Source: Moniliella sp. 'wahieum' | Taxonomy: Eukaryota > Basidiomycota > Moniliellomycetes > Moniliellales > Moniliellaceae | DNA length: 64,000 nucleotides | Direction of reading: 5' to 3' | NCBI GenBank assembly: GCA_003971905.1 | Contig: RSEE01000028.1 | Location: forward strand, 620,001 to 684,000 | In this document: positions 12,017 to 23,564 of the stretch, one piece after another | Layout: every line of letters starts with the position of its first letter | Position numbering within the stretch: position 1 is the first letter of the stretch | Position numbers and translations under genes: made by a program | Notes under the pieces: generated by a model | Told to the model about the DNA's origin: nothing | Seen by the model: the letters and a program-made list of their open reading frames with translations, nothing else | Database searches by the model: none

Positions 12017-12935
12017 TCAGTGGCCCAGCAGGGCAATCCCGACCCCTGAGGTCTCAGCCTGACGCCTGTAGCCATCCCGATCAGGTCCAGGGCAGTCCAC
12101 ACAACGTAGGTGTTCTGTATAGCCAACAGCCTGGGATACATGAGAGCCAAAGCGGTAGCAAAGATGAAAAAAAGATCGGGGTACCTGCAGTCCAGCAAAC
12201 TCGGTTCCGATTAACTCTTCTCGCGGCGTCTTCTTCGTAAACGACGGAGGGGAGAGAGTAGCCGAATCCGATACGCGCCCAGTGGCGAAACAGGATGTGC
12301 GTCCCCGTTCAACGTTCAACGAAGGGGAAGACAAAAGCGGTGATGGTCGTAGCGTCCCAACACAAATAAAACTCGGGCTAGGTCGCGGGTTGGACACCAG
12401 CGCCCAGTGGCACCCCAATCGTCCCGACGGTAGGCTGTGTTTTTATGGTCGATTGCGGCCACATTCTACCGAGACCTATAACAGACAAGCGGGGCAAACT
12501 CGGCGGCGAATTGGGTGACCAGCCATTAGTAGTGGGAGAGCAACTTTTGTTGGCGAGAAGCAAAACCGGTAAACGGCACGGTAAGCAGGTGCAGGCGATG
12601 CGAGGGATCGAGCGCAGGGTCGTATCCGTCGTAGCGGGAGGTATTACGCAAAGAACGGAAGAGCACGAGGGACGTACTTTGGCAGTGGCGACGCTGGCAA
12701 CACCGAGGAAGGCGTCGACGTGGCGCAGGTTGCCGAGGAAGCGGGAGAGGCTAATGAGCAGTGGGATCCGGGGGGGGGGGGCTCGCACAGTAGATACATC
12801 CAAACGGCGGGGGTGTCCGTCGACGCGGGAGGGGATGTGTGCTGTGTGAAGTGTGAAGTCACAGGGGAGCAGCAGCGCGGGGGCTAGGGTTAATCCTAGT
12901 GCGCGCCCCGCGTTTCCGCTACCCGCTTGTATCAC
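12017..12935 (-). CDS. possible intron-containing hypothetical gene
   Basis: Weak call. On the minus strand a block LLISLSRFLGNLRHVDAFLG, ending in VASVATAK, is followed directly by GTACGTCCC, the preferred donor in this window. In another frame the next stretch reads LFRSLRNTSRYDGYDPALDP and then HRLHLLTVPF, which looks protein-like. WLVTQFAAEFAPLVCYRSR follows near 12480-12530. A 12-G run at 12770-12781 lies just upstream. I cannot assemble one continuous product or name a family. It could be a small membrane or mitochondrial protein with several introns or indels. Confidence 0.3.
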
Positions 12936-13149
12936 TAGACTGGTCGCTGGTACTCCGAATCAATCGGTCGCATCCACCGTTTTCTGTCTCGCCGTTCAGC
13001 TGCTGAACGCTGAACGCTGCGTTGCTGAGCGCCGACCCCCTCGATCGCACACCCGGCTGCTTCCTCAACCTATACAGACCATCCGCTACGCTCGCCGCCG
13101 CCACCCATCGCAAATGTGATCGATCGGACCCTCGCATTACCACGCCAGA

Positions 13150-14823
13150 CTAGTCGTCGTCCCAGTTGGGGTTCTGCTTCGGCGCCTTGATGCCCGCGGG
13201 CTTGGCCATGATGATCGAGTCTACGTTGAGCACCGAGATGGCGGCACCAGTAGCGTACTTGATCGCCCACAGCTTGGCCGACAGCGCATCCAGCACGCCT
13301 GCCTTGGTTGCCGACGTTACGCCCGTGTCATCGTTGTTGTCAATGTCCACACCCACCTCGGCCTTGCCGTCCTGGTGCGCGGCATACAAGCGCGCAATCA
13401 CCTCGGTCGCGTCCAGCCCCGCGTTCTCCGACAACGTCCGTGGCACCACCTCCAACGCCGCGCCAAAGCGCTTGATCGCATGCTGCGCCAGCCCGGGCGT
13501 GCGTTCCCCCAGCTTGGTCACCACCTGTGCCAACTCAATCTCCGTCGCACCTGCCCCAGGCACCAGGCGGGCGTCCTTGGTAAGCGACTTGACCACATTC
13601 ACACCATCGTCAATCGCTCGCTCCACATCGTCCAGCACATTCGACGTGGCACCACGCAAAACGATCGTAGCCATTTTCGGTTTGGCCTTGCCCCCCAGCC
13701 CTTGTGGGTCTTGGCGGAAGACAGTGACTCGGTCCCCACCAATCTCAACCACCTCGATGGCGTCGATCCAGCCAGCCTCCTCGGGCAGGGGCGCACCAAG
13801 CCGCGCAAGCGGCGTCGCACCCACCAAGCGCGCCAGACGCGCCACCTCGAACTTGGACAGGACCTTGATACAGAGAATGTTGTATCGGTTGAGGTAGTGG
13901 AGCGCCAACTCGCCCACGAAGATTGAGACACCACCACCTTCACCCCTGCATCGGCAATTTCCTTGATGGCCTTCTCCAGCTGTGTCTCTTCGCCCGCCGA
14001 AAAGGCTTGGAGCTCTTTTGCGTTGCAGCAGGACCGTCCCTTTGGTCTCTGTCTGGCTAATATCGATCCCCTGGGTAAAGATGGCCACCTTGCCTCCCTT
14101 GGGAAGGGCGCGCACCGAGCCTTCGGGTGTCTTACCAAATACCATACCGCGCAAGACTTGCGACTGCGCCAGCGATGCACCCAGAATCTTAACCACCCGC
14201 ACATTGTCCACATTAAACCCAGCGAGCGATGGCTTGGTCTTGTTCATGTCCGGTAAGACGAGCGAGATGGCCTGAGCAACGAGCGGAGCAAGTAGCGTCT
14301 CGTTGCCATACTGTTTGCTTGCTAGAACGGGCTGGATGGCCGTGGTGAGGGACTCAACCGTCGGTGGGGACGCCAACTGCGCCACCGAAAGTTCTTCCAA
14401 CGCTGCCAGCGCAGCGTCCCGCGCCGTCTCGTACCCGGCAATAATCTCGCTCGGGTGCAGGCCAAGCGTGACGAGCGCTTCGGCCTTCTTGAGCAGTTCA
14501 CCAGCCAAGATCAAAACCGTGTTCGTTGCATCGCCCATCTCGGCCTCTTGTTGTTGCGAGGCCATGACAAGGAGTTTTGCAGCGGGATGAACGACTTCGA
14601 GTTCGCGAACGATGGTGGCAGCGTCCGAGGTGACAAAGAGGCGCTCCAGATGGTTGATGACCATCTTGTTGCGGCCATTGGGGCCAAAGGAAGTACGCAC
14701 AATCTCACACAGCTCTGTGACGGCAGTGATGTTGCGCAACACGGCATCTTCAATGCCCGAGTACTGTTTGTACCCTTCTTTGAACAGCTGCGGACCGCCC
14801 GCACGGGGAACTTTGAGGGACAT
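13150..14823 (-). CDS. CCT8: T-complex protein 1 subunit theta (CCT8)
   Basis: Theta subunit of the cytosolic chaperonin that folds actin, tubulin and other proteins. Start at 14823 (MSLKVPRAGGPQLFKEGYKQ) matches family N-termini. Visible blocks are TSFGPNGRNKMVINHLERLF (apical/ATP region), EMGDATNTVLILAGELL in the equatorial ATP site and GSVRALPKGGKVAIFTQGI. LALHYLNRYNILCIKVLSKF, VPGAGATEIELA and the acidic DDD terminus follow. Length (about 557 residues) is typical and no introns are needed. Between about 14030 and 13925 the reading frame is displaced: the conserved NAKELQAFSAGEETQLEKAI and EIADAGVKVVVS segments sit in the +1 frame, then the first frame resumes. These are two compensating offsets, as expected from sequencing indels. 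Upstream in-frame codons before 14823 are not needed. Confidence 0.95.
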   Translation of the reverse strand: MSLKVPRAGGPQLFKEGYKQYSGIEDAVLRNITAVTELCEIVRTSFGPNGRNKMVINHLERLFVTSDAATIVRELEVVHPAAKLLVMASQQQEAEMGDATNTVLILAGELLKKAEALVTLGLHPSEIIAGYETARDAALAALEELSVAQLASPPTVESLTTAIQPVLASKQYGNETLLAPLVAQAISLVLPDMNKTKPSLAGFNVDNVRVVKILGASLAQSQVLRGMVFGKTPEGSVRALPKGGKVAIFTQGIDISQTETKGTVLLQRKRAPSLFGGRRDTAGEGHQGNCRCRGEGGGVSIFVGELALHYLNRYNILCIKVLSKFEVARLARLVGATPLARLGAPLPEEAGWIDAIEVVEIGGDRVTVFRQDPQGLGGKAKPKMATIVLRGATSNVLDDVERAIDDGVNVVKSLTKDARLVPGAGATEIELAQVVTKLGERTPGLAQHAIKRFGAALEVVPRTLSENAGLDATEVIARLYAAHQDGKAEVGVDIDNNDDTGVTSATKAGVLDALSAKLWAIKYATGAAISVLNVDSIIMAKPAGIKAPKQNPNWDDD

Positions 14824-15032
14824 GGCGGCGGAAGGAGAGAAGGTGGTGGGAGGCCAAGCAGGAGGAGCGCCACGCAGCACGTCGCCCGCCGCGTCTCTCC
14901 GCTCTTGTGCTGCGCCGAAGCACACAGAACCCGCGCCACCGGAATTGGGTCTCTGGTTCCGCCCCGGCCGCCCCCTTGCAACGTTCAATAATGGGTGTTA
15001 ACACGTTCAGCGTTCGTTCAAATTTCAGGCTT

Positions 15033-15783
15033 TCAGACGCTGGTGCGATTGCAACTTTCAAACTCAGGTCTCTGCCTCCGTCCAGCCAACCATCTATTCA
15101 TCCATCTGCCTCCTCCCCGGTCTTTGTACGATCGATCCTTGTGCAGACATGCAGAATTCGCATCCCATCCGCTCGGCCAGCGCTCCTCCCCGCCCATTCC
15201 TCTCACCAGCTTGTAAGGAAGGAACTTGCCCGACAGCGTGATCTTGACCCGATCCCCCGCAGGGTTCTCCTCCTTCTCCACCGACCCTTCAAAGTCAATC
15301 GCACTCATGATGCCATCGCCAAACTTTTCGTGGATAATGTTCTTGATCGGGTACCCATACACACTGACGATTTCCTGCAGCCGGACAATCACCGGATCTA
15401 CATCCCCCCCCCCCATCGTGCACCATGCGTCAGCCAATCAGCAAAAGCCCACCGCACGAGACCAACCAGCACAAAAAGATAGGCTTCAACGTACCTTTCG
15501 GAGGGTGTTCGCCGAGTCCGCGATCGGGGTAATATTCCGATCCAAGCGACGCTTCCAAGTACTCATACCGCACGTCCAGCACTTGGCTCAGTTTTTCCAA
15601 ATCTTCCTTGGTCGGCTTGGCTTGGCCATAAAAGATGGCCGCCGTGTACAGCTCGTTGCGGCCGAGCTGCTTGGCAATCGCCTCAAACGACAGCTTCTTT
15701 CGCGTCTTGGCATCCGACAAGGTGGTGAAGATCGACGGAAGCTCGGTCAGCACCTTGGGGCGGCTGGGCGTCGCGTTGCTCAT
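15033..15783 (-). CDS. CYN1: cyanate hydratase (cyanase)
   Basis: Converts cyanate plus bicarbonate to CO2 and carbamate, hence ammonia; cytosolic decamer in the family. Exon 1 (15495-15783, start [12 protein letters not shown]) holds the N-terminal helical domain with [20 protein letters not shown] and [15 protein letters not shown]. Intron 15398-15494 has a GTACGTTGA donor and TAG acceptor, and contains an 11-base C run. Exon 2 begins [15 protein letters not shown] and keeps the catalytic Arg and Glu (R-x-x-E) and Ser ([10 protein letters not shown]). [16 protein letters not shown] follows, almost the end of known fungal cyanases. The last residues are uncertain: the open frame reads on to 15033, but a GTGAGA donor follows PYKL directly and a short last exon is likely. 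It lies about 210 bp downstream of the CCT8 start, on the same strand. Confidence 0.9.
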
Positions 15784-16027
15784 GGTTCTTGTTGTGTCGC
15801 AACCGGCGTGGGAAGTGATAGGGATTCCAGAGTGGAACACCACGGTAACGGGAGTCCGGAGGTAGGTGGTGTTGGTGGACCAAAGAGATGTCGCTTGGAC
15901 CAACGATGGGAGGAAGAACAAGAGAGGCAGGCGGTCGAGCGAAGATCAAGAGGAGAGGGGAGGATCGATGGGGGAGATCGGGGACCGTACCCCAACCTGG
16001 CTCACTTGTAAGTGGCTGACTCGGCCC

Positions 16028-16070
16028 GCTGAGCGGCTGAGCGGCTCAGGCTGCTGTGCTGAGCCTCAGC
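16028..16070. repeat. CTGAGC/GCTCAG palindromic repeat
   Basis: Three GCTGAGCGG units run into GGCTCAGGC and GCTGAGCCTCAGC, giving potential hairpins. Related words occur at 10150-10255 and 42331-42376. Confidence 0.65.
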
Positions 16071-16277
16071 GGTCCCCGGGGGACCGTGCACACTGTTTAA
16101 GCCCGCGTTAACCGCAGCCAGGCGCTTGGCCAGGCAAGCCTCTCAGTTGTCCGTGCGCTCCGTTGCAGCGCACCGAGGTAGTACTCGCCTTTGTCTTGGT
16201 GGCGGGCTGAAATTCAACTTTCAACGGGAGGCCCTGCTGAGGTAACCAAATGCGTCATCCCAGCCCGTCTGGCCACG

Positions 16278-16325
16278 TCATCGATCATCGATCATTCGGT
16301 GCATCATGCATCATGCATCATGCAC
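16278..16325. repeat. ATCGATC and CATCATG direct repeats
   Basis: TCATCGATCATCGATCATT, then four linked GCATCATG units. The CATCATGCATCATG block recurs at 30958-30990. Confidence 0.7.
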
Positions 16326-16517
16326 AGTCAAGCTTCCCTTTGGCTGCTCAGCCGCTCAGCGAGTAACTGGTCCCCTCGAGCGGATAGGGTTCGCGGGGTT
16401 CGCCGGGTTACATAAGCACAGACTCCGTTTACCGAAATTTTCTCCGGCGGCGACTCGCAGAAAGCACGGAGAAGACGAGCGTGTCTCCACCGCCTCGCCC
16501 ACCGTCGCCTGAACAAC

Positions 16518-17538
16518 ATGTCCGGCTACACTCTCTGCGTCATTGGCGCCGGCACGATGGGCGTTGCCATCCTCTCGGGCGTGCTGGAAGCCAAGCGGGA
16601 GGTTCAAAAGTCGAGCCCGGTCCAGCAGGGCGACGTGTCGTTGGCCTCGAGCTTGACGGAGGAGGAGCTGCATCAGCTGCCGTCGTCCTTTCTTGCGTGC
16701 GTCAACCGTGCCGAGTCGGGCCGGGCACTGCGCAAGCTCTTGGATCGCGAGGGGTACTTTGAAGTGGAGGTCGTGGTGAAAGGCAATGTCCAGGCAGCCG
16801 AGCGTGCCGACGTCGTCCTCTTGGCTGTCAAACCTCACTTTCTCGCCGAGGTTATGCAAGCACCTGGGATGAAGGAAGCGCTGGACGGAAAATTGGTCAT
16901 TTCCATTGCTGCGGGGGTCCGGATCGATCAGATGAAGCAATGGGTTACGCCAGCTACCAAGGTGGTCCGTGCCATGCCCAACACCCCCTCCAAAATCCGC
17001 GAAGGCATGACCGTCCTCACCCCCTTGCCCCCGAACCCGGATGGTACGCCCAACAAATTCGATCGCGCTATCCTCTTGTCCATCTTTACTGCAATTGGAC
17101 GGGCTCGGTTCCTCGAGGAGAAGCATTTTGATGCCTCTACCGCCTTGGCTGGCTCGGGGCCTGCATTTGCCTGTGTCTTCCTCGAGGCCATGGCAGATGG
17201 CGGGGTTATGATGGGTCTTCCTCGTGCAGAGGCATTGGAACTGGCCCCCAATCGATGCAGGGCGCTGCGAGGATGGTGTTGCAATCGGGAATGCATCCAG
17301 CTGCTCTCAAGGATAGTGTGACCAGTACGTTTCTCGCCATGTCTTCGTTTTTGTTGTGTCTTGTTTTTTCTGCTCTCGTGGTGGACCCATCTAACTCCTG
17401 TAACTTTGCTTAGCGCCTGGCGGATGCACCATTGCGGGCCTACTTAACCTCGAGGATGGGCGCGTGCGGTCCACAGTCGCTCGTACCATCCAGGCTGCGA
17501 CGGAACATGCTGCTGGTCTGGGACAGAGCAAGAAGTAA
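16518..17538 (+). CDS. PRO3: pyrroline-5-carboxylate reductase
   Basis: Last step of proline synthesis: reduces pyrroline-5-carboxylate with NAD(P)H. Start MSGYTLCVIGAGTMGVAIL carries the Rossmann GxGxMG. VVLLAVKPHFLAEVM, LVISIAAGV and VVRAMPNTPSKIREG follow. The C-terminal signature FDASTALAGSGPAFACVF, then LEAMADGGVMMGLPRA, is at 17130-17235. Near 17253 one base is missing in GCCCCC, after which QSMQGAARMVLQSGMHPAAL continues the family. Intron 17325-17413 (GTACGTTTC donor, CTTAG acceptor) splits SVT and TPGGCTIAGL. The end is GLGQSKK with stop at 17536-17538. Length is about 310 residues, a little above the family norm because of an insert around residues 30-60. Confidence 0.93.
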
Positions 17539-17785
17539 TGGAACAGCAGGTCAATCTGTACTAGAGGAAAAGGCAGTCGATTTCGTCTTGAATATGATTG
17601 ATGCATCACGCAACAAATGGATGGGGGGGACGACCACGCAAGAGTACAGCGAACAGAACATGAACGAGGGAGGTTGAGCGATCAGGACGGTGCACCTTCT
17701 ATTATTCGCGTTGGTGCCTTCGAGGCTGCTTGGGTCACGCGTTCATAGGCACCGCCAGCGTCGCAGCCCCCGACAGGTGCCTCAA

Positions 17786-18522
17786 TCATGTCGACAGGTC
17801 GATTCCTTCCTCCTGGTCAGAAATGACGACCGCGTCGACTTGCGCAGGGGGGCGGAGAGACGTTGCTGCTTCCGCCATCACATCAGACATCAAATCCTCA
17901 ATGTTCATCACCTTGACCTTCTTGAATACCTCCAGGTGGACGCAGGTTGCGGCAAGCACGGACATACCATACGCTGGACAGTATCCAATGGCGCACCAGA
18001 GTGCAGGGTGGGAACGGATAGTTGTACAGGAAGAGATCAGGGATGTAGCGGTAGAATACCAACCGAGGTTCCGGAACCGTCAACTTGGGCTGCAGCTCGT
18101 TGGCCGTCAACATGCCGATGGGGAACACCAATCTCAACGACTTCCCCTGAAGGGCGAGAATGATGATGTTCGCTTTGGGTTGAGACAGCGCTCGCACCGC
18201 TTCCTTGTCCGGAACCCTTTTTCATCGCCAATGGTCAACGCCCTTCCCGCACGCGCTCTGGAAGGGCGCCAGACATGTGGACCCGCCCATGTCGGTGTGG
18301 GTGCTGAGCACAAAGATGGGGAACGTACTTGCCTTTGCAGCGGAATGAGGGACGTGGGCGGTAGGCAAGACGCCGCCGTTGACACAATATCAGGTTACCT
18401 ACTGTACCGCGTTGATACGGTGCTACAACATCGAAAAAGCTCGGCGGGTGCTCGACTAAGAACGGGTTGTCTCTTTCGAAGAGGAGGCCTACCGTTCGGT
18501 ACAGTGGTGGATCAAGACCCAT
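17786..18522 (-). CDS. conserved-looking hypothetical protein, family not recognised
   Basis: Convergent with the P5C reductase gene. Spliced and frame-corrected reading gives HLEMGLDPPLYRTVGLLFE, RDNPFLVEHPPSFFDVVAPY, a likely intron near 18315-18400 and FVLSTHTDMGGSTCLAPF. ALTIGDEKGF, SQPKANIIILALQGKSLRL and FPIGMLTANELQPKLTVPEP come next, then RLVFYRYIPDLFLYNYPFP, CAIGYCPAYGMSVLAAT and the end VVISDQEEGIDLST. At least three frame offsets are needed (about 18260, 18200 and 18000). Sequence either side is coherent and protein-like, so a real gene is likely. The start is unclear and may lie upstream of 18522. I do not recognise the fold and do not propose a function. Confidence 0.5.
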
Positions 18523-18960
18523 CTCGAGATGATCAAGGCGTAACGATTCATCATGAAAATGAGATTCAATAGATGTTGATCGTGGGCGTGTTGGATAGAC
18601 ACCCGATGATGAGACACGAGGAGAGGTGAACAGTGAGATATAGTGGGGCTTTGTGGTGCCGACCGATTCACCGATATGTAGGCGACCGGCAATGCGTCGG
18701 TGCCTGGCAGAGAGTCGACCCCACCATGTTGGAGGAGGGTTAGGTTACGACTACGAGGGCAGCCTGATCCACGCGTGAACGAAAGGAGTTACTCAGACCA
18801 GTTGTGACTGGTCTGAGGCCTGAGTTGGCCGTTCGGCCATGCCAGTCTGCATGTACCTCCACTTAGCGATGGCTGACGTCGTTGGCTCCTACAATGCAAA
18901 CATTGTACACAGGAAACCCAAATGGACGTCTCAGTAGCACGGCACAAAGAGGGGAAAGGA
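18523..18960. other. intergenic region
   Basis: Short stretch between two minus-strand genes. It contains an inverted CAGACCAGTTGTGACTGGTCTG element near 18796-18817, a possible hairpin or terminator-like structure. No gene is seen. Confidence 0.4.
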
Positions 18961-20728
18961 CTAGGACTGAAGCAGGTAGTCCTTAGCAAGGCGACGAGCA
19001 AAGAACCCCTTGCACCGTTCGTACAAGTCTTGCCCGCAATAAAACCAAAAGCACCCAAATGCAGCGCCACCCAAGTGCGCTGCATGGCCCAACGCTTTCC
19101 ATCCCAACACAAGCCCGGTACAGTCGACCAAGAGCAAAACCGACGTGGCTGTCGCGATGGACTGGGGCACAAACAAGGTCAACGGGCCAACCACCTCGGC
19201 ATCCGGCATCTCCAAGGCCAACAAGACCAGCAAACTGTACGCGCCCCCCGATAGACCGATGCTGGGGCGGACGAGATGATCGGCGTACTCTTGCATTAAT
19301 TGTTGGGACCGCGTGTCCCCTCGTGGGCTAGCACGAGCCCAGTGCCGCAAGAGACGGGTCAGAGTGACGCGCGCACGAATGGCGGAAGCTAGGTGGCCTG
19401 TTGCGCCGCCGACCGCGGCACCAGCAATCAAGATGGTGAACGAGAGGGGAAGTAGGGACGATTCAGGTACATGCGGGGTGGAGGTACGTGCGGTCCGGTC
19501 TTTCCCCTTGTCAACAAGACCGTCCGGCGACATTTCACTTGCATGGACCAATCGCTCCACCGCGACAGAGCCAATGGAGTAAATCGCGATCCCATTGGCC
19601 AAGAGGTGGAGGGTAGATATATGTGTCCATCCCGATGTGAGAATGGTGTGTAAGCGCGGCACCTTTTGGCCTGCTTCATATGCCTTCTCTTTCATCAAAG
19701 CCCAGTACAGATGTGGACGAGGAAAGAAGGCGTAGTGCGAGCTCCGGGAGCATGAGCTAGCACCTCCATCAGCCCTAATCGCACTCGTACCGGCGCAATC
19801 TTGAATGGCACATGGACCAGGGCGATCACCAACAGTGGTGCAACCATAGCAGCGTGTCCAGGGGAGAGGGAAAGGTACCATCGCTCACGCTCAGGTAGGT
19901 GTTGACCGTCCACTCCATCCAGCCCTGAGGGAGAACCGACTTGCCCTCTTCCACTAACATTCGAAGCACGTTGCCCAACTTGGCTGCGATCATGTGGGTG
20001 TGGGCAGAGCGTAACCGCGCCTCGCCACCCCCAGGAACGGATCCTCCTGTGGGTCAACCAGCCACGCGTCCCGGTCTCGTCCAAACCGAGAGGGATGGGC
20101 CTTCTCCATGTCCAGCGGCGAGGCAGCAGAGTCAGCAGACGCAGTGGAGGATGTGAAGGAAGTGAGATCCCCCAATCCCTTGAGGAGGGAAATGAGTTTC
20201 CCGCCAGGCGAGTTTTCCCGTTCTTGTGCCCGGACCGCACGAGCCAAGGCGGCCGACGAGTCGACACTGAAGTATGCGGCTACGACAATGGACAGCAGCA
20301 GCGGCGAGAGCAAGGGCAGTCGGACGGAACAGCGGGGGAGGGGCAAAGCCAAATTCGCCAGGCTTGGGATGGGGTGTGCCTGGGATATGGGCAAAGGGCA
20401 CTGTGCGCACTGCTCCCAGGGGAGCGTCCGCATTGGACCCCATCCTCGGCCCCTCCTTGGCAGCAGCGACATTTCCTCCACGGGCATGTGGGCCGCAAGC
20501 CGAGCCAGGTCCTTGTCGCGCTCAGACAGGGGGACCCGCACCCATACTTTGCCCCCGGGGTGGCGGGGGCGGGGGAGCGGAGGGTGATGGGGTTGCGGTA
20601 GAAGGCGGAGCGGGTGGGGCCCCACGGGTCGGCAGGCGCGCCCAGAGCGAGGCGGACGTGTGCAGATGCGCTGCGTGTGGACGCGGCAGGAGCGGGGCGG
20701 CGACGGGGCGCACCGCACGCGCAAACAT
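18961..20728 (-). CDS. PCP1: mitochondrial rhomboid-family intramembrane protease (PCP1/PARL type)
   Basis: Inner-membrane serine protease that processes mitochondrial proteins. The start at 20728 (MFARAVRPVAAPLLPRPHA) is an Arg/Ala-rich presequence without acidic residues. A segment LLSPLLLSIVVAAYFSVDSS and the matrix/linker region follow. The rhomboid core has HTILTSGWTHISTLHLLANG with conserved H and N, GLSGGAYSLLVLL with the catalytic Ser in GxSG, and GHAAHLGGAAFGCFWFY with the catalytic His. Several single-base offsets are needed (about 20560, 20030, 19900 and 19750), and an intron may be hidden among them. The core from 19700 to 18961 is uninterrupted. The insertion between the first core helices (about 60 residues with DKGKDRTARTST) is longer than usual. 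The compartment is inferred from the presequence. Confidence 0.85.
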
Positions 20729-21146
20729 CGGGTGGGGATGGGGGTGGGGGGGGCGAGGCGGGTGATGGCCGGTGGATTCAATATTGACTTGGGCGTGAAC
20801 ATTGGATCCGAACCTAAACGTTCAGTCACTCGTTGCTATCACTAGTCACTGCACTCCGATTGCGTGTTGGGCCCAGTTGGACCGCTGCTGCGTCATGCAA
20901 CCAACCCTACCCCAGCGAGCGAACGAGGCAGAAACCGACAGAGGGTATAAGCATGTTACCGCTGTATTACGGTTGATGGCCTGCTTCCCTCAATACCCAC
21001 GCCAGGACCAGCTAGCTGTAGAATGGCCATACCAATCATGCTCTACATTGAGTTCCCACCGCGCGGTTCTCCTCCCTCTTCCCATCTCATGTCAAATCCT
21101 CAAGAAGGGAGCAAGCGCATCGATCGCGATGACTATACAACAGCGA
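20729..21146. other. intergenic region
   Basis: Between the rhomboid and IF-2 genes, both minus. No gene is recognised. Confidence 0.4.
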
Positions 21147-23564
21147 TTAAATGTGCCGTTGAACCTCCACGTCCTCGAACGCTTGAATCCGGTCGCCCGG
21201 CTCAAAGTCTTGGAAGTTGTCAAAGGCGATGCCGCATTCGGTGCCCTTACGCACCTCATTCACATCCTTCTTAAGATGCTTGAGGGTATCGAGTTTGCCA
21301 CGGTAAATCTCCTTTCGCTCCTCTCCCCGTAGGACACGCATCTGGCCGCGCGTTTTGATGGACCCATTGACGACGCGAGACCCCGCAACTTTGTGGAATT
21401 TGGCACCGCGAATGTTGATCTCAAATAGGGTAAGTACTTCGGCTTCCCCTAACACCTTGGTCTCGATCCGTGGTGGCAGCAGTTTCGACACTTCATCTCC
21501 TACCCGCTCAATCAAGCGGTAAATTACCTTGTTCTTCCATCACTTCCACCTTGGGAACTTTTCGCTCAGCCAACCTCCGCACGGCACCAGGAACGGCCAC
21601 GTTGAAGCAGACAATTTGAGCATTGGCCGTGCTCGCGAGCGAGACATCCGCCTCGCTCGGCGCGCCCACCGCTGCATCAATCACATGCACCCCCCCTCTT
21701 CGTTCCCAATCCCTTCCAGCGTCGCCTGTACCGCCTCTACCGAGCCTGACACATCTGCCCGGATGAGAATGTTGAGGATCTTGCGACCGGATTCTGCAGG
21801 GGTCGTAATTTCCTTCTGGGCCTTGGCGGCTTCTTGCTCGACCTTGGCGATCGCCTCGCCAATGACACGTTGCAACTGCGCTGGCGGGGGAGGAACAGCC
21901 GAAGGGTTGGGAATGGCTTGGCCACTGCTCAGGTCAAATTCGAGACCTAACCGCGCAGCACGGGCAGCAGCACGTTTCAAGTACTCCATCCGGTCCTTGC
22001 GACTGTCCACTTCGGACTTTTTGCGGCGCATCTCGTTGATCTCCATCACATCGTTAATCATGGCTTCCTCGGCTTCGCGGGTCTTGCGATCCTCGGCAGC
22101 CCGTTTCACATCCGCCTCCGACTTGGCCGACAATACCATGTCGCCTGCCTGTGGCAAATCTTTCCACCCCGATACGACCACAGGGTCCGCCGGGCCAGCT
22201 GTTTTGACCGTCTTGCCATTCGAATCAAACATGGCCTTCACCTTGCACCAGGACGTGCCAGCCAACAAAAACGAACCCGGTTTCAGTTGCCCCCGTTTGA
22301 CCAGCATCGTCGCCACGTTGCCCCTGCCCTTTTCCAAACGCGACTCGACCACCACGCCTTCGGGCAAACCATCCTTCTCGGCCCGGAGGTCCGCAAGTTC
22401 GGCCATCGCCGCCAACGTTTCTTCGAGTTCGTCGAGCCCTTGTCCGGTCTTGCCACTGACTGCAACCATGGGACATCCCCTCCGGCCTCTTCCAGCGGCA
22501 CTCCAGCTGCCAACAATTGGTTCTTGATCGTCTCCGGGTCGTTGCCGGGTTTGTCAATCTTGTTGAGTGCGACGACCATTTGGACCGAATTTTCTTCCCC
22601 CCCTTCTTCTGTGCGCGCATCCTGGTTGATGCGTGTCCAAGTATCAATCACCTCCTTGGTCTGTGGCATCACCCCATCGTCCGCCGCGACAACCAACACA
22701 ATAATGTCGGTCGTCTTGGCCCCGCGTGAACGCATCTCGGAAAACGCGGCATGGCCCGGCGTATCAAGAAAGGTGACTGTGGTGATTTCTCCTGTCCCCT
22801 TAGCAACGGTAGGGGAAACAGCACCCTTCTTGTCCTTCTTGTCCTTCTTATTGTTCTTGTTCTTGCCATCCTTGGCTTGCAATCGCAACCCCACCGGCAC
22901 GGAAAAGGCACCAATGTGCTGCGTAATCCCACCAGCCTCGCCGGCTGCTACAGAAGCGTTACGCAGCCGGTCCAAGAGCGTTGTCTTGCCATGGTCCACA
23001 TGGCCCATCACGGTCACAATCGGAGGACGGAGGGGTACGCGGGATTTGTCCGCCGCCGGTGGTCGCGGGTGCAAATCAAACCCAGCTTGCGACGCGATCG
23101 CCTCGCATCCCAAATCCAGCAACGCCATTTCCGCATCCGCAAAGGTGAGCATTGCGTCGGGTCGGTTGTCGGTCAAGCCGGCTCGGAGGATGGCATTTTG
23201 GAGCACGTCTGTTGATCGATGGGGGGGGGGGGAGGGGGGTTAATGGTTGGAATTGCTAACATACCAGCGAGGTACAGAAGTAAAACGTACGGATGCGCAG
23301 GTTGAGTTTACTGGCCAAGTTCTGGACACTGATAAAGGGAGGCACGTGGGCCGTGGGCGGGGCATACTCGACCGGTTTCTTCAGTCCTCGGCCGGTGCGG
23401 CCTACCCTTGGGGCGGCGCAGGCGGCGGGTGTGGTGTGCAGTGCGCGCGCGGGACGGGGAGGCGGGGAGGCAGGGGTGTGGACGAAGGGACGGTGAGGCG
23501 TGGGAGGAGAGAAGGAGCGCGGCGCATGGGCCGCCGCTCGCAGAAGAAGACGCGCCGAGGCCAT
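21147..23564 (-). CDS. IFM1: mitochondrial translation initiation factor IF-2
   Basis: GTPase that loads formyl-methionyl initiator tRNA on mitochondrial ribosomes. Start [18 protein letters not shown] at 23564 opens a presequence. Exon 1 (23291-23564) is followed by intron 23209-23290 (GTACGTTTT donor, CAACAG acceptor). The G domain shows G1 [13 protein letters not shown]2 [11 protein letters not shown]3 DTPGHAAF and G4 NKID. A short Lys/Asp-rich insert [14 protein letters not shown] lies between G2 and G3. IF-2 domains continue with [20 protein letters not shown] and [20 protein letters not shown], and end in [20 protein letters not shown]. Single bases are missing near 22472 (CCC for CCCC), near 21691 (G7 run) and near 21517; the protein homology continues past all three. 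About 790 residues. Confidence 0.95.

Larger units (their letters stand above)
15784..16517. other. divergent intergenic region with palindromic repeats
   Basis: Between cyanase (minus) and P5C reductase (plus). It holds GCTGAGCGG/CTCAGG repeats at 16028-16070, an ATCGATCATCGATCAT repeat at 16278-16296 and CATCATGCATCATGCATCATG at 16300-16325. No gene is seen. Confidence 0.6.

Noticed and set aside
13900..14050. Programmed ribosomal frameshifting in CCT8
   Set aside because: Two compensating shifts within 110 bp, and similar shifts in most other genes, fit read errors better than a programmed event; no slippery-site pattern is shared.
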